Positions 42,363 through 53,012 of a stretch of 64,000 bases of DNA are shown here, piece after piece. The stretch is from Candidatus Nitrospira kreftii (GTDB lineage Bacteria > Nitrospirota > Nitrospiria > Nitrospirales > Nitrospiraceae), in NCBI GenBank assembly GCA_014058405.1, contig CP047423.1, positions 3,766,501-3,830,500 on the forward strand, read 5' to 3'. The first letter of the stretch is position 1. Every line of letters begins with the position of its first letter. The notes beneath the pieces were generated by a model, which did no database searches, was not told the DNA's origin, and saw nothing but the letters and a program-made list of their open reading frames with translations. The translations under genes were made by a program, and so were the position numbers.

Positions 42363-43058
42363 AGCGGGTCGTTTCCACCACTAATGGCGTGGAAAATTTT
42401 CAACTTCAACGCTTCCTTGTCTTCATTGCCGCTGAGTCCAGCATCCATCCATTCTCCAAGCAATTCCTTGGAGATGTTGCCGGCAGCCACGTGGTAGCTG
42501 ATATTTTCGGACTCCCGAATGAAGACGTTGATGCTGCGCAGATACCCGTTCAAGGGTAGCATCTGGATTGAAGAAATCTTCGTCGCGCTGATTGATGTAC
42601 TTCGTCCCGCCGCCAGTACGCCGGTTGATCGTGTCGATGACGATGTCCAGAATAGCCTTGCGCAACAGTCCTGCCCGTTCGGACTCTGTCATGAGCATGG
42701 AAAGATTGAGAAAGGCGCGAAAATCAAGCACTCCCAGCCGGACCGTCTTTGTGGTGATCCCGAAATGTGTTTCGGGATCACCCACCTCTTGAATAGACAA
42801 CTTCAAGGATTTCAGTCGGTTACCCGTCACCACCTCATACCCATTTCGGGCCAGTTCTTCGGCATTTTGCTCCAAGTAATTTTCCACTGTGCGGAGTGTC
42901 ACTTCGAAAAACGCCGCCACTTGCTCTTTGAGGACGACCGTCTTGCCCTCGAACGGGATACCACGGAGGCCCGCCGCCTTCTCAATTTCAGCCAGCGCAT
43001 AGGGATTGTTCAGGATATTCTGCCGATCAACCGCCGAATTGGTCAGGTCTTTGCTCAT
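42359..43058 (-). pseudogene. Rearranged accessory gene of the type I R-M operon
   Basis: The first frame (43058 down to about 42580) encodes a protein like those often placed next to type I R-M or Fic/Doc genes: LNNPYALAEIEKAAGLRGIP, a HTH-like AAFFEVTLRTVENYLEQNAE, then RTGGGTKYINQRDEDFF. There it loses sense. A second frame, joined near 42560-42580, continues to hsdR as NGYLRSINVFIRESENISYH ... LKIFHAISGGNDPL, overlapping the hsdR ATG by four bases. The two parts look like pieces of different proteins, or of one protein with an internal deletion plus frame change. The start has GGAA upstream. Function unknown; a DNA-binding role for the first part is inference. Confidence 0.6.
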
Positions 43059-43068
43059 AGGATGATTC

Positions 43069-44268
43069 CTACAATTCTCCAGTGAAGGCCCGGTGCAGCA
43101 ACGACTTCTTCAACTCGTCCAGCGTGGCGAGCTTTTGCTGATAGATGGATTCGAGACGTTGGGTTTCTTCCGACAAGGCGTCGAGCTCAGCAACAATAGC
43201 TTTTTGTTCAGCCAGCGACGGTGCGGGAATTGGGTAGCTCTTCAATTTTGTGCCGTTGATATTCGCTTGGTTGACGCTCGAAATCACCACGGTCTTGCCG
43301 TAGTCGAACGCGATTTTGCTGTTCAAAAAGTAGGTCAGGTAGTCAGCATCCAGCAGGTCTTCTTTGCGGTGAATCCGAATCAAATAACCCGCAAAAATTG
43401 CGGGCATCTCACTCTTGTAGATTGCAGTTTTGCCTACCAGTTCAGGGCTGTTCGTCCGGTTGAACAGAACGTCGTTATGCTTGAGCAGGTACTTTTTGAT
43501 TTCGGTTTTGTCATCAGTGTAGACGAGGTTCTCCCAATCGAGCCGCCCGTCTTGGATGTTGCCCATGCGTAGCACGGGCACTCCGCCTTCCACCTTCGAC
43601 TTTGCCGAAGAACCGTATTCAACGTCCTCACATAATTCGCCCAGCGTTTTCCATTTCCACTTCTGGTCTCTCAAGACGGATTGGAGATGGCTTTCGAAGA
43701 GCGCGAGGGCATTTTGGAGGTTCTTTTCTGCGTTGGCTTTGGCAGTGGCGATTCCCTCAAACGCTTCATCGAGGACGCCAACGATCCGCTGCTGTTCGTG
43801 AAGTGCTTCTGGATAATGCACCGAGAATTTCTCCGCCAAGACGGATCGGGCCAATTCCGTTTGACCTCCGCACCCCTCGCCAGCTTCCTTGATGGCATCC
43901 TCGATGACTACGAGCATATAGCCGAAGAATCTCGGATAGAACTTCCCTGGCATAGGGCGGACAATGGTCACGTGCGAATCAACAGTCGTCGGCTCAGGAG
44001 GAGCCTCATGGAGTTGGGCAACACGGCCAAGCGTCCCTGTTCCAGTGGAATTGATGAGCACGTCCCCGGCTTGGACCAGCCTTTCACCCCCGACCTTCTT
44101 TGCCCGCGCATCATGTCTGCGCGCTGGTTCATAGCTGACGCGATGATCACGAATACACTTCTGGTTCAGGACACAAATCCCTCCCATTTCGAAATACCGG
44201 GGAGATATGCCGCGATTCAGAAATGAACAGACTTCGCCAAGACGCTTTGTCTCCCACCCCTTTTTCAT
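43069..44268 (-). CDS. hsdS: Type I restriction-modification specificity subunit
   Basis: This is a 399-residue protein with two target-recognition domains, each starting with a WETKRLGEVCSFL / KWKWKTLGELCEDVEYG-type phrase, separated by helical spacers (ANAEKNLQNALALFESHLQSV and VAELDALSEETQRLESIYQQK). This gives the bipartite DNA sequence recognised by the methylase/restriction complex. Both domains look intact. Its ATG overlaps the end of hsdM by four bases. With hsdR broken, HsdS could still direct methylation. Confidence 0.94.
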   Translation of the reverse strand: MKKGWETKRLGEVCSFLNRGISPRYFEMGGICVLNQKCIRDHRVSYEPARRHDARAKKVGGERLVQAGDVLINSTGTGTLGRVAQLHEAPPEPTTVDSHVTIVRPMPGKFYPRFFGYMLVVIEDAIKEAGEGCGGQTELARSVLAEKFSVHYPEALHEQQRIVGVLDEAFEGIATAKANAEKNLQNALALFESHLQSVLRDQKWKWKTLGELCEDVEYGSSAKSKVEGGVPVLRMGNIQDGRLDWENLVYTDDKTEIKKYLLKHNDVLFNRTNSPELVGKTAIYKSEMPAIFAGYLIRIHRKEDLLDADYLTYFLNSKIAFDYGKTVVISSVNQANINGTKLKSYPIPAPSLAEQKAIVAELDALSEETQRLESIYQQKLATLDELKKSLLHRAFTGEL

Positions 44269-45719
44269 AGCAGCGTCCTGATATTCTTCAGCACTTTTGC
44301 GCTCTCGGCATCCAACGCGGCGATTTCGTCCATGATCTCTTGCGGGCTGCGGTGCGTGACGACTTCGCCCCCGTTTGGATTCTTTACAGAGAGATCGAAG
44401 GTCGCCTGGTTGATCGTCTTGGCGGCTACGGTCCAGCTTTTCGGGGAGTCGGCGAAGGTCTTTTGCAGCTTTACAAACTCTTTGAGATCGTCGTCATTCA
44501 GCGGGTTGGTCTTGCCGAGGCTGCGGCCTGGGTTGAGCTGGTAGAACCAGACTTTGCGCGTCGGCTCGCCTTTTTCGAAGAACAGCACGACGGTCTTCAC
44601 GCCTGCGCCTTGGAAGGTGCCGCCAGGGCAATCGAGTACGGTGTGGAGGTTACAGCTTTCCAGCAACGTCTTCCTAAGGCTCACAGACGCATTGTCGGTG
44701 TTGGAGAGAAATGTATTCTTGATGACCACGCCACCGCGTCCACCAGCCCTGAGCATCTTGATGAAGTGCTGGAGGAACAGAAACGCCGTCTCGCCGGTGC
44801 GGATGGGGAAGTTCTGCTGCACTTCCTTCCGCTCTTTCCCACCAAATGGCGGATTGGCCAGGACAACTTCATACCGGTCTTTCTCCTGAATGTCGGCCAG
44901 GTTTTCCGTGAGCGTGTTGGTGTGGATGATGTTCGGCGCCTCGATGCCGTGCAGGATCATGTTCATGATCGCGATGACATAGGCGAGGGACTTCTTTTCC
45001 TTCCCGTAGAAAGTCCTCTCTTGCAGCGTCTTAAGATCCTTCGTCGACAGATCGCCCTTGGCGGTCAGATAGTCGAACGCTTCGCACAAGAATCCCGCCG
45101 ATCCACAGGCGCCGTCATAGATGCGGTCGCCGATCCTTGGCTTCACCACCTGCACCATCGCGCGGATGAGCGGACGCGGCGTGTAGTACTCGCCGCCGTT
45201 GCGCCCGGCATTGCCCATATTCTTGATCTTCGCTTCGTAGAGGTGCGAGAGTTCGTGCTTCTCTTTCTGCGAGCGGAAATGCAGTTCATCGATATGGTCG
45301 ATGATCTCGCGCAGGTTGTATCCGCTCGAAATCTTATTTTTAATCTCGCCGAAGATTTCGCCGATTTTGTACTCGATCGTGTTCGGCCCACTCGCCTTCT
45401 GCTTGAAACTGTGTAGGTAGGGAAAGAGTTTCAGATTGACGAACTCGGTGAGGTCGGGTCCTGTGTTAGCCGCGTTGTGATCAGGCTTCCCACCCTTGCT
45501 CTTCGGCGCCGCCCAGCTCTCCCAACGGTAGTCTTTGTCCAGAATGAAGCTGTAGCGCTTGCCTTCCAGCTTGGCTTCGTCGGCCTTGTCCTGCTCCAGC
45601 CCATCGAGGTACTTGAGAAACAAGAGCCAGGAAGTCTGTTCGGTGTAGTCCAGCTCAGTGGTACAACCGGCTTCCTTCCTCAGCACGTCATCGATGTTCT
45701 TGAAGGCTTGCTCAAACAT
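44265..45719 (-). CDS. hsdM: Type I restriction-modification DNA methyltransferase subunit
   Basis: This is a 484-residue N6-adenine methyltransferase subunit. The HsdM N-terminal domain (about 1-150) is followed by SAM-binding IYDGACGSAGFLCEAF and the catalytic NPPFGG motif in VVLANPPFGGKERKEV. All motifs are intact. AGGAG lies before the ATG at 45719. It is the first gene of the operon hsdM-hsdS-accessory-hsdR and probably still methylates DNA with HsdS. Confidence 0.95.
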   Translation of the reverse strand: MFEQAFKNIDDVLRKEAGCTTELDYTEQTSWLLFLKYLDGLEQDKADEAKLEGKRYSFILDKDYRWESWAAPKSKGGKPDHNAANTGPDLTEFVNLKLFPYLHSFKQKASGPNTIEYKIGEIFGEIKNKISSGYNLREIIDHIDELHFRSQKEKHELSHLYEAKIKNMGNAGRNGGEYYTPRPLIRAMVQVVKPRIGDRIYDGACGSAGFLCEAFDYLTAKGDLSTKDLKTLQERTFYGKEKKSLAYVIAIMNMILHGIEAPNIIHTNTLTENLADIQEKDRYEVVLANPPFGGKERKEVQQNFPIRTGETAFLFLQHFIKMLRAGGRGGVVIKNTFLSNTDNASVSLRKTLLESCNLHTVLDCPGGTFQGAGVKTVVLFFEKGEPTRKVWFYQLNPGRSLGKTNPLNDDDLKEFVKLQKTFADSPKSWTVAAKTINQATFDLSVKNPNGGEVVTHRSPQEIMDEIAALDAESAKVLKNIRTLL

Positions 45720-45926
45720 GCGGAGGGTCTCCTATCAGCTGTAGCGAATTAGCGCCGAAGGATACCCGTTTCCCCGTGAGAAATCACGCCGAGGTAGCGT
45801 CAGTGGGCAGAAAAGCGCAGGAGTTGGTCTTGGCATAGATAGGAAGGATGGGACTGGAGAAGACCTCAACCCTATGGGCGAAGATGTGAGACCGGCTTGT
45901 CCAGTGACAGACCTTGGCCGACCGTT

Positions 45927-47150
45927 TCAGGCTTGCGTTTGGTCGAGATCGAACGCTGTATGGAGAGACCGCATGGCGAGTTCGAGGTATTTCTCATCGA
46001 TGACGCAGGAAATTTTAATCTCGGAGGTGCTGATCATCATGATATTGATGCCCTCTCGAGACAACACTTCGAACATCTTGGCCGCCACCCCAGAGTGCGA
46101 TCGCATGCCCACCCCGATAAGCGAGACTTTGGCGATTGCTTCCACGACCGACACGGACTTTGCCTCAATGTCCTTCGCCACCCCTTGAATGAGCGGCTCA
46201 GCCTTTTTCAGATCGGCACGCGGGATAGTAAACGAGAGATCCGTCATGGTGGCTTGGCCGATGTTTTGGATAATCATATCCACATTGATATTGGCCTCCG
46301 CCACAGGTCCAAAAATTCTGGCGGCAATCCCCGGTTTATCCGGCACCCCGATGATCGTGACCTTGGCTTGATTGCGATCCCCGGTCACACCAGCGATGGC
46401 CGCTGCTTCCATATCTTTATCTTCCTTCGTCACGAGCGTTCCCTTTCCGTCTGTGAAGCTGGAATTCACTTCTACAGGGACATTGAACTTAGCCGCAAAC
46501 TCGACCGACCTGGTTTGGAGCACTTTCGCTCCGAGGCTGGCCATTTCAAGCATCTCCTCATAGGCGATCCGATCGATCCGCCTTGCCGCCGGCACAATGT
46601 TCGGATCTGCGGTGTAGACACCATCAACATCGGTAAAAATGATGCATCGATCGGCCTTCAAAGCTGCCGCCAATGCGACCGCGGAGAGATCGGACCCGCC
46701 TCGTCCCAGCGTGGTCACATCCGAGAACTCGTTGATGCCCTGAAACCCGGCCACTACGGGAACCACTCCTTGTCCCAGCGCCTCACGGATACGATCTGCG
46801 GTTACCCGGGCGATCCGGGCCTTGGTGTGGGCGCGGTCGGTGATGATGCCGACCTGTCGACCCGTAAACGACCGCGCATTGATGCCACGCCCTCGCAACT
46901 CCATGGCCAGCAACGCGATGGTGACGCGTTCCCCCGTCGAGAGCAACATGTCCAGCTCGCGTTCATCAGGAACAGCCGTCACCTCATGAGCGAGTTTGAT
47001 CAGCCGGTCCGTCTCCCCGCTCATCGCGGAGAGCACGACGACGAGGCTATTTCCGTCTCGCTGCGCCTGAGCCACACGGTCGGCGACACGATGTATTCGC
47101 TCGACGGTGCCCACCGACGTCCCGCCGTATTTGTGAACGATCAGCGCCAC
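45927..47150 (-). CDS. lysC: Aspartate kinase
   Basis: This is a 407-residue enzyme for the first step of lysine, threonine and methionine synthesis. The kinase domain begins [18 protein letters not shown] and contains [16 protein letters not shown]. Two ACT domains at the C-terminus (about 265-400: [17 protein letters not shown] and [21 protein letters not shown]) provide feedback control by amino acids. It is the last gene of the aminotransferase-hom-thrC-apgM-like-lysC operon, six bases after the apgM-like gene. Confidence 0.96.
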   Translation of the reverse strand: MALIVHKYGGTSVGTVERIHRVADRVAQAQRDGNSLVVVLSAMSGETDRLIKLAHEVTAVPDERELDMLLSTGERVTIALLAMELRGRGINARSFTGRQVGIITDRAHTKARIARVTADRIREALGQGVVPVVAGFQGINEFSDVTTLGRGGSDLSAVALAAALKADRCIIFTDVDGVYTADPNIVPAARRIDRIAYEEMLEMASLGAKVLQTRSVEFAAKFNVPVEVNSSFTDGKGTLVTKEDKDMEAAAIAGVTGDRNQAKVTIIGVPDKPGIAARIFGPVAEANINVDMIIQNIGQATMTDLSFTIPRADLKKAEPLIQGVAKDIEAKSVSVVEAIAKVSLIGVGMRSHSGVAAKMFEVLSREGINIMMISTSEIKISCVIDEKYLELAMRSLHTAFDLDQTQA

Positions 47151-47155
47151 CGGCT

Positions 47156-48364
47156 TCAGCTTTTGGAGAAGAACTTGTTCGCAAACTTGGTGGCATCACG
47201 GGCAGGGATGTTGGAAGCAATCGCATCGGCCTCGGTGAAGCGCCGGCTGACGGTCCCGGCCCCTTTTCCGCCACCTTCTCCAAACGCGTACAACGCCGGC
47301 CCCTCAATGCCTACGGCATGGTCGCATATCACGAGAAAGCGATAGGAGCCTTGCTTATCCAAGCCTTCAACCAAGGGACCGACCAAGTCACGATCGAACG
47401 CTTCGATTCCCTTGACCTTCGCCTTGATGTCGGTGCCGTGGATGACCTCATCCGTCAACTTGGTGTGGACATAGACAAAATCCTTCTTGGCAAATTCCTC
47501 CAATGCCACGGTGGCCTTTGCACGGAGATCACCACCCTCCAGCCGCTCGGGATCCACCGCGTCGAGTCCCGCACTGATCCCGATGCCTCGATGGACATCG
47601 TTGGTGGCAACAACCGCCCCTGCCACCTCGTATTGTTCCACCAGGCTCGGCCACATGACGGCTCGACCCTCGCCCCAGAGCCAGAGACAATTTGCCGGTT
47701 TCTTCCCGGCGGCACTCCGTTCTTCATTGATAGGATGATTGCGCAAGATGAAATAGGCGGCCTCCATCAGCTTCCGGAGAATATCCGCCCCGTCCCCAGA
47801 GGGTAAGGCCTCCGCGATGGATTGACCAAGGATCGACTGCGGATCGGTGCAGATTACCCTGGGTTTCCCTTTCACCCAGACCATTAAATGGCGGTGACCT
47901 GCGCCGGGATAAAATTGAATAGTTTCGGAACCGAGCTGCTCATTGATCGCCTCAATCAACTCGCGAGCGTCTTCGGTTTCGATCAAACCCGCCGTGGCAT
48001 CGTCCATGATGACGTGTGGGCCCAATTTCTTGATGTCACTACCCTTGCCCCCTTCCGGTGCCAAGGTCACCATCGTGCAGCGATACACCACGTCGTGCTC
48101 CGTTGCGGATACACCCAAACTGGCCGCTTCAAGCGGCCCAGGACCTGGATAAAACTTCTTCGGATCGTATCCGAGAATCGCCGTCCCGATCAGCCCGCCT
48201 CCAGGGTGAACCCCGTCAGCGGGAATCGTCAGTTGACCAAGTTCGCCGTTCTGTGCCAGACGATCTAGATGGGGCGTCGCGGCTGTTTGGAGCGGTGTCC
48301 GACCACCCAGTTCTTCTTGTGGGTAATGGGCCATTCCTCCGGCATGCACGATCACATATTTCAT
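47156..48364 (-). CDS. iPGM-superfamily protein, probable alternative homoserine kinase
   Basis: This is a 402-residue protein of the cofactor-independent phosphoglycerate mutase/alkaline phosphatase superfamily (ApgM type): [59 protein letters not shown] and the C-terminal metal site [20 protein letters not shown]. By family it would be an apgM mutase. However, a distinct clade of this family lies in threonine operons lacking thrB and has been proposed to act as homoserine kinase. Here it lies between thrC and lysC next to hom, with no thrB in view, so the kinase role is favoured. This is inference from context. Confidence 0.8.
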   Translation of the reverse strand: MKYVIVHAGGMAHYPQEELGGRTPLQTAATPHLDRLAQNGELGQLTIPADGVHPGGGLIGTAILGYDPKKFYPGPGPLEAASLGVSATEHDVVYRCTMVTLAPEGGKGSDIKKLGPHVIMDDATAGLIETEDARELIEAINEQLGSETIQFYPGAGHRHLMVWVKGKPRVICTDPQSILGQSIAEALPSGDGADILRKLMEAAYFILRNHPINEERSAAGKKPANCLWLWGEGRAVMWPSLVEQYEVAGAVVATNDVHRGIGISAGLDAVDPERLEGGDLRAKATVALEEFAKKDFVYVHTKLTDEVIHGTDIKAKVKGIEAFDRDLVGPLVEGLDKQGSYRFLVICDHAVGIEGPALYAFGEGGGKGAGTVSRRFTEADAIASNIPARDATKFANKFFSKS

Positions 48365-48380
48365 GGACTCTACGCGCCTT

Positions 48381-49439
48381 TCAGACTTTCAGTAAACGGG
48401 CAACGTCCTCACGAGTTGCTTTGACCGTTTGCGGTGGCTTCGATACACCGATCGCCGTATCTGCATCCTTCAAGCCATGCCCGGTCAGGGTACAGACGAC
48501 CGTCGCTCCCTCTTGGAGAGCCTTCTTTCGATGGAGTTTGGCCACACCGGCCACTGAGGCCGCTGATGCCGGCTCACAAAACACCCCTTCCGTAGCCGCT
48601 ACGGTTGCGTAGGCTTGGAGAATCTCTTCATCCGTGACCATATCGATCGCACCGGCGGATTCCTCCACCGCCGTCAAGGCCGATGACCAGCTGGCAGGGT
48701 TGCCGATTCTGATTGCCGTGGCGACGGTTTGCGGTTGTTCGACGACTCTGCCCAATACGATTGGGGCAGCGCCTGAAGCTTGAAACCCCATCATGCGAGG
48801 TACTCGCATGATCTGATTCGCCGCACGGTATTCTTTGTAGCCCTTCCAATACGCGGTAATATTGCCGGCGTTCCCGACCGGTAAGACATGCAGCATCGGA
48901 GCGTCGCCGAGTTGGTCGCAGATCTCAAACGCCGCCGTCTTCTGTCCCTCGATCCTGAAAGGATTCACCGAATTGACGAGTTCAATATGGAGCGATGAGG
49001 AAAAGTCTTTCACGAGCGTCAACGCTTGATCAAAATTCCCCTCGATCTGAATCACCGTCGCTTGATGCATCATCGCCTGCGAGAGTTTGCCCATCGCGAT
49101 CTTTCCGGCTGGAATCAACACATACACTGACAACCCCGCACGAGCCCCATAGGCCGCGGCGGAGGCCGAGGTATTGCCGGTCGAGGCACACATGACGGCC
49201 CGTGCACCGCCCTCGACAGCCTTTGAGATGGCTAGGGTCATTCCCCGGTCTTTAAAGGAACCGGTCGGGTTGACCCCCTCAAACTTCAAATAGAGTTCGA
49301 TTCCCGGGGCAATCGCCTTGGCTAATCTTGTGGCACGAATCAGGGGCGTATTGCCCTCTCCCAAACTGATGACCGGAGTCTTCTCAGTCACAGGGAGAAA
49401 TTTTCGGTACTCCTCAATGACTCCGCGCCAGCGATTCAT
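48381..49439 (-). CDS. thrC: Threonine synthase
   Basis: This is a 352-residue PLP-dependent enzyme converting O-phosphohomoserine to threonine. The PLP lysine lies in [13 protein letters not shown], the phosphate-binding loop in [17 protein letters not shown] and the C-terminal contact in [11 protein letters not shown]. The size matches the short threonine synthase class. It sits between hom and the apgM-like gene, which would supply phosphohomoserine in this operon. Confidence 0.96.
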   Translation of the reverse strand: MNRWRGVIEEYRKFLPVTEKTPVISLGEGNTPLIRATRLAKAIAPGIELYLKFEGVNPTGSFKDRGMTLAISKAVEGGARAVMCASTGNTSASAAAYGARAGLSVYVLIPAGKIAMGKLSQAMMHQATVIQIEGNFDQALTLVKDFSSSLHIELVNSVNPFRIEGQKTAAFEICDQLGDAPMLHVLPVGNAGNITAYWKGYKEYRAANQIMRVPRMMGFQASGAAPIVLGRVVEQPQTVATAIRIGNPASWSSALTAVEESAGAIDMVTDEEILQAYATVAATEGVFCEPASAASVAGVAKLHRKKALQEGATVVCTLTGHGLKDADTAIGVSKPPQTVKATREDVARLLKV

Positions 49440-49442
49440 CGA

Positions 49443-50756
49443 TCACTCGTCCTTGCCTTCGACTCGAATGAGCATCGTCGGTTCGGAGACGAAGGGCTTG
49501 TGGTTGATTTCACGGAGCGCGGTTTGTACATCGCGCTCTTTCGCGGTATGGGTCTTAATAACGACCGGCACGGTCTGCCCTTCACGGCGTCCTTGTTGCA
49601 CCATCGAAGAAATGCTGATTCCACATCGCCCCAGCTCACCGGCGATCTGTGCCAGCACGCCGGGCCGATCCACAACGGTAAACCGCAGGTAATACAGCGA
49701 ACTGATTTCTTCCATCGAACGTAGGCGAATCGGCCGGCGCTGATCCTGTTGAAATGACGCCACCGGCACTCGACCAACGATGCCTTTGAGTATGTTCCGT
49801 CCGATCGCGATCAGGTCACTGACGACGGCGCTTCCGGTCGGCATGGACCCGGCTCCCCGCCCATAGAGCACGATGTCACCGACGGCATCCCCTACCAATT
49901 GAATGGCATTGTACACACCCTCGACTTGAGCAATGGGCGACGTGGAGGGAAGCATCGTAGGATGTACACGAGCTTCGATTTCTCCGTCGACAAGTTTGGC
50001 GATCCCTAGCAACTTGATCGTGCAGCCGAACTGTTTCGCATATGTAATATCAGTGGGCGTGATGCTCATAATGCCTTCTGTATAGATATCCTTGAAATTG
50101 ACCGGTGTTCCATACGCGAGGTTGACGAGAATAGCCAGCTTGTGCGCCGAATCGATCCCAGCAATATCAAACGTGGGATCGGCTTCGGCATATCCTGCCT
50201 GTTGCGCATCCTGGAGAACCGCTTGGAAGCTATGCCCCTCATGCGTCATTCTTGACAGAATATAGTTGGACGTGCCGTTGATGATCCCGTAGATGGATTC
50301 GATCGTATTTCCGGCAAGCCCCTCCGTCAACGCTCGAATGACAGGAATCCCGCCACCCACACTGGCCTCAAATCCCACCTCCACACCCTTGCGCGTGGCG
50401 GCGTCGAAGATTTCCTCTCCGTGGAGCGCCAAGAGTGCTTTGTTGGCAGTGACGACGTGCTTCCCAGCAGCAATCGCATCCATGATGATTCGCTTCGCCC
50501 TCTCGTATCCGCCGATGAGCTCGATCACCACATCGATATTCGGATCCGCGAGCACTGCGCCGGCATTCGTGGTCAAGACCCCTGGGTTCAACCGCAGCCC
50601 CCGGTCTCGCGTGATGTCCAGATCCGCCACGCGGATCAGCTCGATCGGCACACCCATCCGACGGCTGATGAGGGCAGCATTGTGCAGCAAGATCGTGGCC
50701 ACGCCGGTCCCAACCGTCCCAAATCCAACAATGCCCACACCGATGCGCGACCTCAC
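49443..50756 (-). CDS. hom: Homoserine dehydrogenase
   Basis: This is a 437-residue NAD(P)-dependent enzyme. The Rossmann start is [18 protein letters not shown], with the catalytic domain [14 protein letters not shown] and the substrate region [22 protein letters not shown]-terminal ACT domain ([18 protein letters not shown], from about 350) allows feedback regulation. The start overlaps the end of the aminotransferase gene by four bases. Confidence 0.96.
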   Translation of the reverse strand: MRSRIGVGIVGFGTVGTGVATILLHNAALISRRMGVPIELIRVADLDITRDRGLRLNPGVLTTNAGAVLADPNIDVVIELIGGYERAKRIIMDAIAAGKHVVTANKALLALHGEEIFDAATRKGVEVGFEASVGGGIPVIRALTEGLAGNTIESIYGIINGTSNYILSRMTHEGHSFQAVLQDAQQAGYAEADPTFDIAGIDSAHKLAILVNLAYGTPVNFKDIYTEGIMSITPTDITYAKQFGCTIKLLGIAKLVDGEIEARVHPTMLPSTSPIAQVEGVYNAIQLVGDAVGDIVLYGRGAGSMPTGSAVVSDLIAIGRNILKGIVGRVPVASFQQDQRRPIRLRSMEEISSLYYLRFTVVDRPGVLAQIAGELGRCGISISSMVQQGRREGQTVPVVIKTHTAKERDVQTALREINHKPFVSEPTMLIRVEGKDE

Positions 50757-51949
50757 TCTTCGTCTCCATCAAGCTTAAGAGCCTTGCGAATTCCCCTGAC
50801 CGCTTGCCTTGTTCGATGTTCGTTCTCTACGAGCCCAAATCGCACGTACTCCTCACCACCTTCACCGAATCCAATTCCGGGAGAAACCGCCACCTTCGCC
50901 TCCTTCAGTAGGAGCTTTGAAAACTCCAGTGAGCCCATATGGCGATAGGGCAACGGAATACGCGCCCAGACAAACATCGTGGCCAGTGGCTTTGCGACCT
51001 GCCAGCCGATCCGATTCAATCCACCGACCAACGTATCTCGGCGTTTCTGATAGCGCAGCACGGTGTCTTTTACGCAGTCCTGAGGACCGTTGAGCGCGAT
51101 CACGCTCGCGATTTGAAGCGGCTGAAAAATCCCGTAATCCAGGTAACTCTTGATTTTGGCCAGCGCTCCGACAACCTCCCGGTTGCCGACACAGAAGCCC
51201 ACTCTCCAACCAGGCATATTGTAGGCTTTGGATAGCGTATAGAACTCTACCCCACACTCTTTCGCTCCCGGGATCTGAAGAAAGCTCGGAGCCTTGTAGC
51301 CGTCGAATACCAAATCGGCATACGCGAGGTCGTGGATCACGATCACATTGTGTTCCTTGGCAAACGCGACGATCTTCTTGAAAAATTCCAGATCCACAAT
51401 TGCCGTCGTTGGATTGTGCGGAAAGTTGATGACCAGAATCTTCGGACGCGGAAATGTCTGCCGGTAGACCCGAGTCAGATCTTCAAAAAAGTCGCTATCC
51501 TGCCGGAGCTCAATCCCACGGACTTCGCCTCCCGCGATAATAAAGCTATACATATGGATAGGATACGTCGGTGTCGGAGTCAGGACAACATCACCCGGAC
51601 CAATCGTAGCCAAGGCGAGATGCGCGAGACCTTCTTTTGAGCCGATGGTGACTATGGCTTCAGTTTCTGGGTCCAGATCGACATTGTAGTTTCGCTTGTA
51701 CCAGCCACAGATCGCATGGCGCAGCTTGGTAATTCCACGCGATGCCGAATAGCGGTGGTTCTTCCCCTTGCGAGCCGCCTCGATCATCTTCTCAACGATA
51801 TGAGGTGGAGTCGGCTGATCGGGATTACCCATCCCGAAATCGATAATGTCCTCACCACGCTGCCGAGCTTCAAGCTTCAGTGATTGAACCTGCGCGAACA
51901 CATACGGCGGGAGCCGTTTGATCCGATAAAAACCGTCGCCCAACCCCAT
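50753..51949 (-). CDS. Class I/II aminotransferase (AlaA/AlaC-like)
   Basis: This is a 398-residue PLP enzyme of fold type I. It shows the N-terminal [18 protein letters not shown], the PLP lysine region [20 protein letters not shown] and the Arg ligand [19 protein letters not shown]. The closest family pattern is alanine/2-oxo acid aminotransferase (AlaC type); substrate cannot be fixed. In this operon it could feed or drain amino groups in the aspartate pathway. A promoter lies at 52028-52056. Confidence 0.88.
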   Translation of the reverse strand: MGLGDGFYRIKRLPPYVFAQVQSLKLEARQRGEDIIDFGMGNPDQPTPPHIVEKMIEAARKGKNHRYSASRGITKLRHAICGWYKRNYNVDLDPETEAIVTIGSKEGLAHLALATIGPGDVVLTPTPTYPIHMYSFIIAGGEVRGIELRQDSDFFEDLTRVYRQTFPRPKILVINFPHNPTTAIVDLEFFKKIVAFAKEHNVIVIHDLAYADLVFDGYKAPSFLQIPGAKECGVEFYTLSKAYNMPGWRVGFCVGNREVVGALAKIKSYLDYGIFQPLQIASVIALNGPQDCVKDTVLRYQKRRDTLVGGLNRIGWQVAKPLATMFVWARIPLPYRHMGSLEFSKLLLKEAKVAVSPGIGFGEGGEEYVRFGLVENEHRTRQAVRGIRKALKLDGDEE

Positions 51950-52253
51950 GAACTTCCCTTGACCGTTTCTAGAAAATTGCCAACGGACTCTTCGCCATGA
52001 ATGCGTGAGAGGACACGAGAGGGGCCTATTCTAATTCAGGGCTCTGGGCGAGTCAATTTCACTCATTTTCTAGGTGCTTCGGACAACGGAGGTACCGGAC
52101 TTGTGCCCGCACATATTGATGGGTCGGCCATGCCGTTCTTGCCCCGTCTTATTCCTTTCTGTTACTAATACGGGTCGGTAGCTCCGTTGATCTGCAAACG
52201 GTTCCATGGTCGGATGATCCGATAGTCAATCCACGTGAGGGTAAGGAGGGGCG
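51950..52253. other. Intergenic region between divergent aminotransferase and pdxJ genes
   Basis: No gene is seen in these 304 bases. A good minus-strand promoter lies at 52028-52056. On the plus strand the pdxJ side has only weak -35/-10 candidates around TTGCCC and TTACTAATAC near 52140-52172; I do not annotate one. GTAAGGAGGGG precedes pdxJ as ribosome site. Confidence 0.6.
52028..52056 (-). promoter_or_regulatory. Sigma-70-type promoter of the threonine/lysine operon
   Basis: Minus strand TTGACT (52051-52056) and TAGAAT (52028-52033) are separated by 17 bases, each five of six to consensus. It points toward the aminotransferase gene starting at 51949, leaving a leader of about 70 bases. 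The -10 hexamer is the same as in the promoter at 5092-5120. Confidence 0.6.
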
Positions 52254-52967
52254 ATGGCGCGGCTCGGTGTAAATGTCGATCATGTTGCGACGTTGAGACA
52301 GGCTCGCGGAGGAACCGATCCCGATCCGCTCGCAGCGGCGGTGCTTGTTGAGCTCGCAGGAGCCGACGGCATTGTCGTCCATCTCCGGGAAGACCGACGT
52401 CACATTCAAGATCGCGATCTTCGGCTTCTTCGGGAAATGACCCGCACGAAGCTCGACCTGGAAATGGCTGCTGACGGAGAAATGGTGAAGATCGCTCTCA
52501 ACATCAAGCCGGATCTGGTCACATTGGTGCCGGAGAAACGACAAGAACTGACCACCGAAGGCGGTCTCGACGTGGCAGGACAGCGTGATCGGATTCAAGG
52601 TGTCGTAACGCTGTTACATAACGGCGGGATTCCTGTCAGCGTCTTTATTGAGCCGGATTTGAATCAAGTGAAGGCGGCACACAAGATCTCCGCAGATTTT
52701 GTGGAACTGCATACAGGTCGCTATGCGAATGCCACACGTTCGAAAGAAGCCGATATGGAATTCGAGGCAATCACGCAAGCTGCCAGGCTCTCGTATAAGC
52801 TCGGGATCGGGGTCAATGCCGGTCATGGACTGAACTATCGCAACGTCAAGCGACTGACGCATATCCCTGAAATCGTTGAGTATAACATCGGCCACAGCAT
52901 CATCGCGCGTTCCGTCCTCGTCGGCCTCGTCCAAGCTGTGAAAGAAATGAAGGCCTTGCTGGCTTAG
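52254..52967 (+). CDS. pdxJ: Pyridoxine 5'-phosphate synthase
   Basis: This is a 237-residue TIM-barrel enzyme of the deoxyxylulose-5-phosphate-dependent vitamin B6 route. It begins [19 protein letters not shown], with the catalytic [13 protein letters not shown] and the substrate loop [30 protein letters not shown]. Full length and intact. It starts the operon pdxJ-nnr-tsaE-lapA-mutS. Confidence 0.97.
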   Translation: MARLGVNVDHVATLRQARGGTDPDPLAAAVLVELAGADGIVVHLREDRRHIQDRDLRLLREMTRTKLDLEMAADGEMVKIALNIKPDLVTLVPEKRQELTTEGGLDVAGQRDRIQGVVTLLHNGGIPVSVFIEPDLNQVKAAHKISADFVELHTGRYANATRSKEADMEFEAITQAARLSYKLGIGVNAGHGLNYRNVKRLTHIPEIVEYNIGHSIIARSVLVGLVQAVKEMKALLA

Positions 52968-53012
52968 CGTCGTGGACCTGCTGGTCCGTCCATTCACCAC
53001 CCTCGGTTCATC

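Noticed and set aside
44340..45416. Plus-strand reading frame (358 codons) opposite hsdM
   Set aside because: Antisense shadow of hsdM; no family motif and no ribosome site.
45897..47345. Long plus-strand reading frame (482 codons) opposite lysC
   Set aside because: It mirrors the codon pattern of lysC on the other strand, has no recognisable domain, and lysC is certain.
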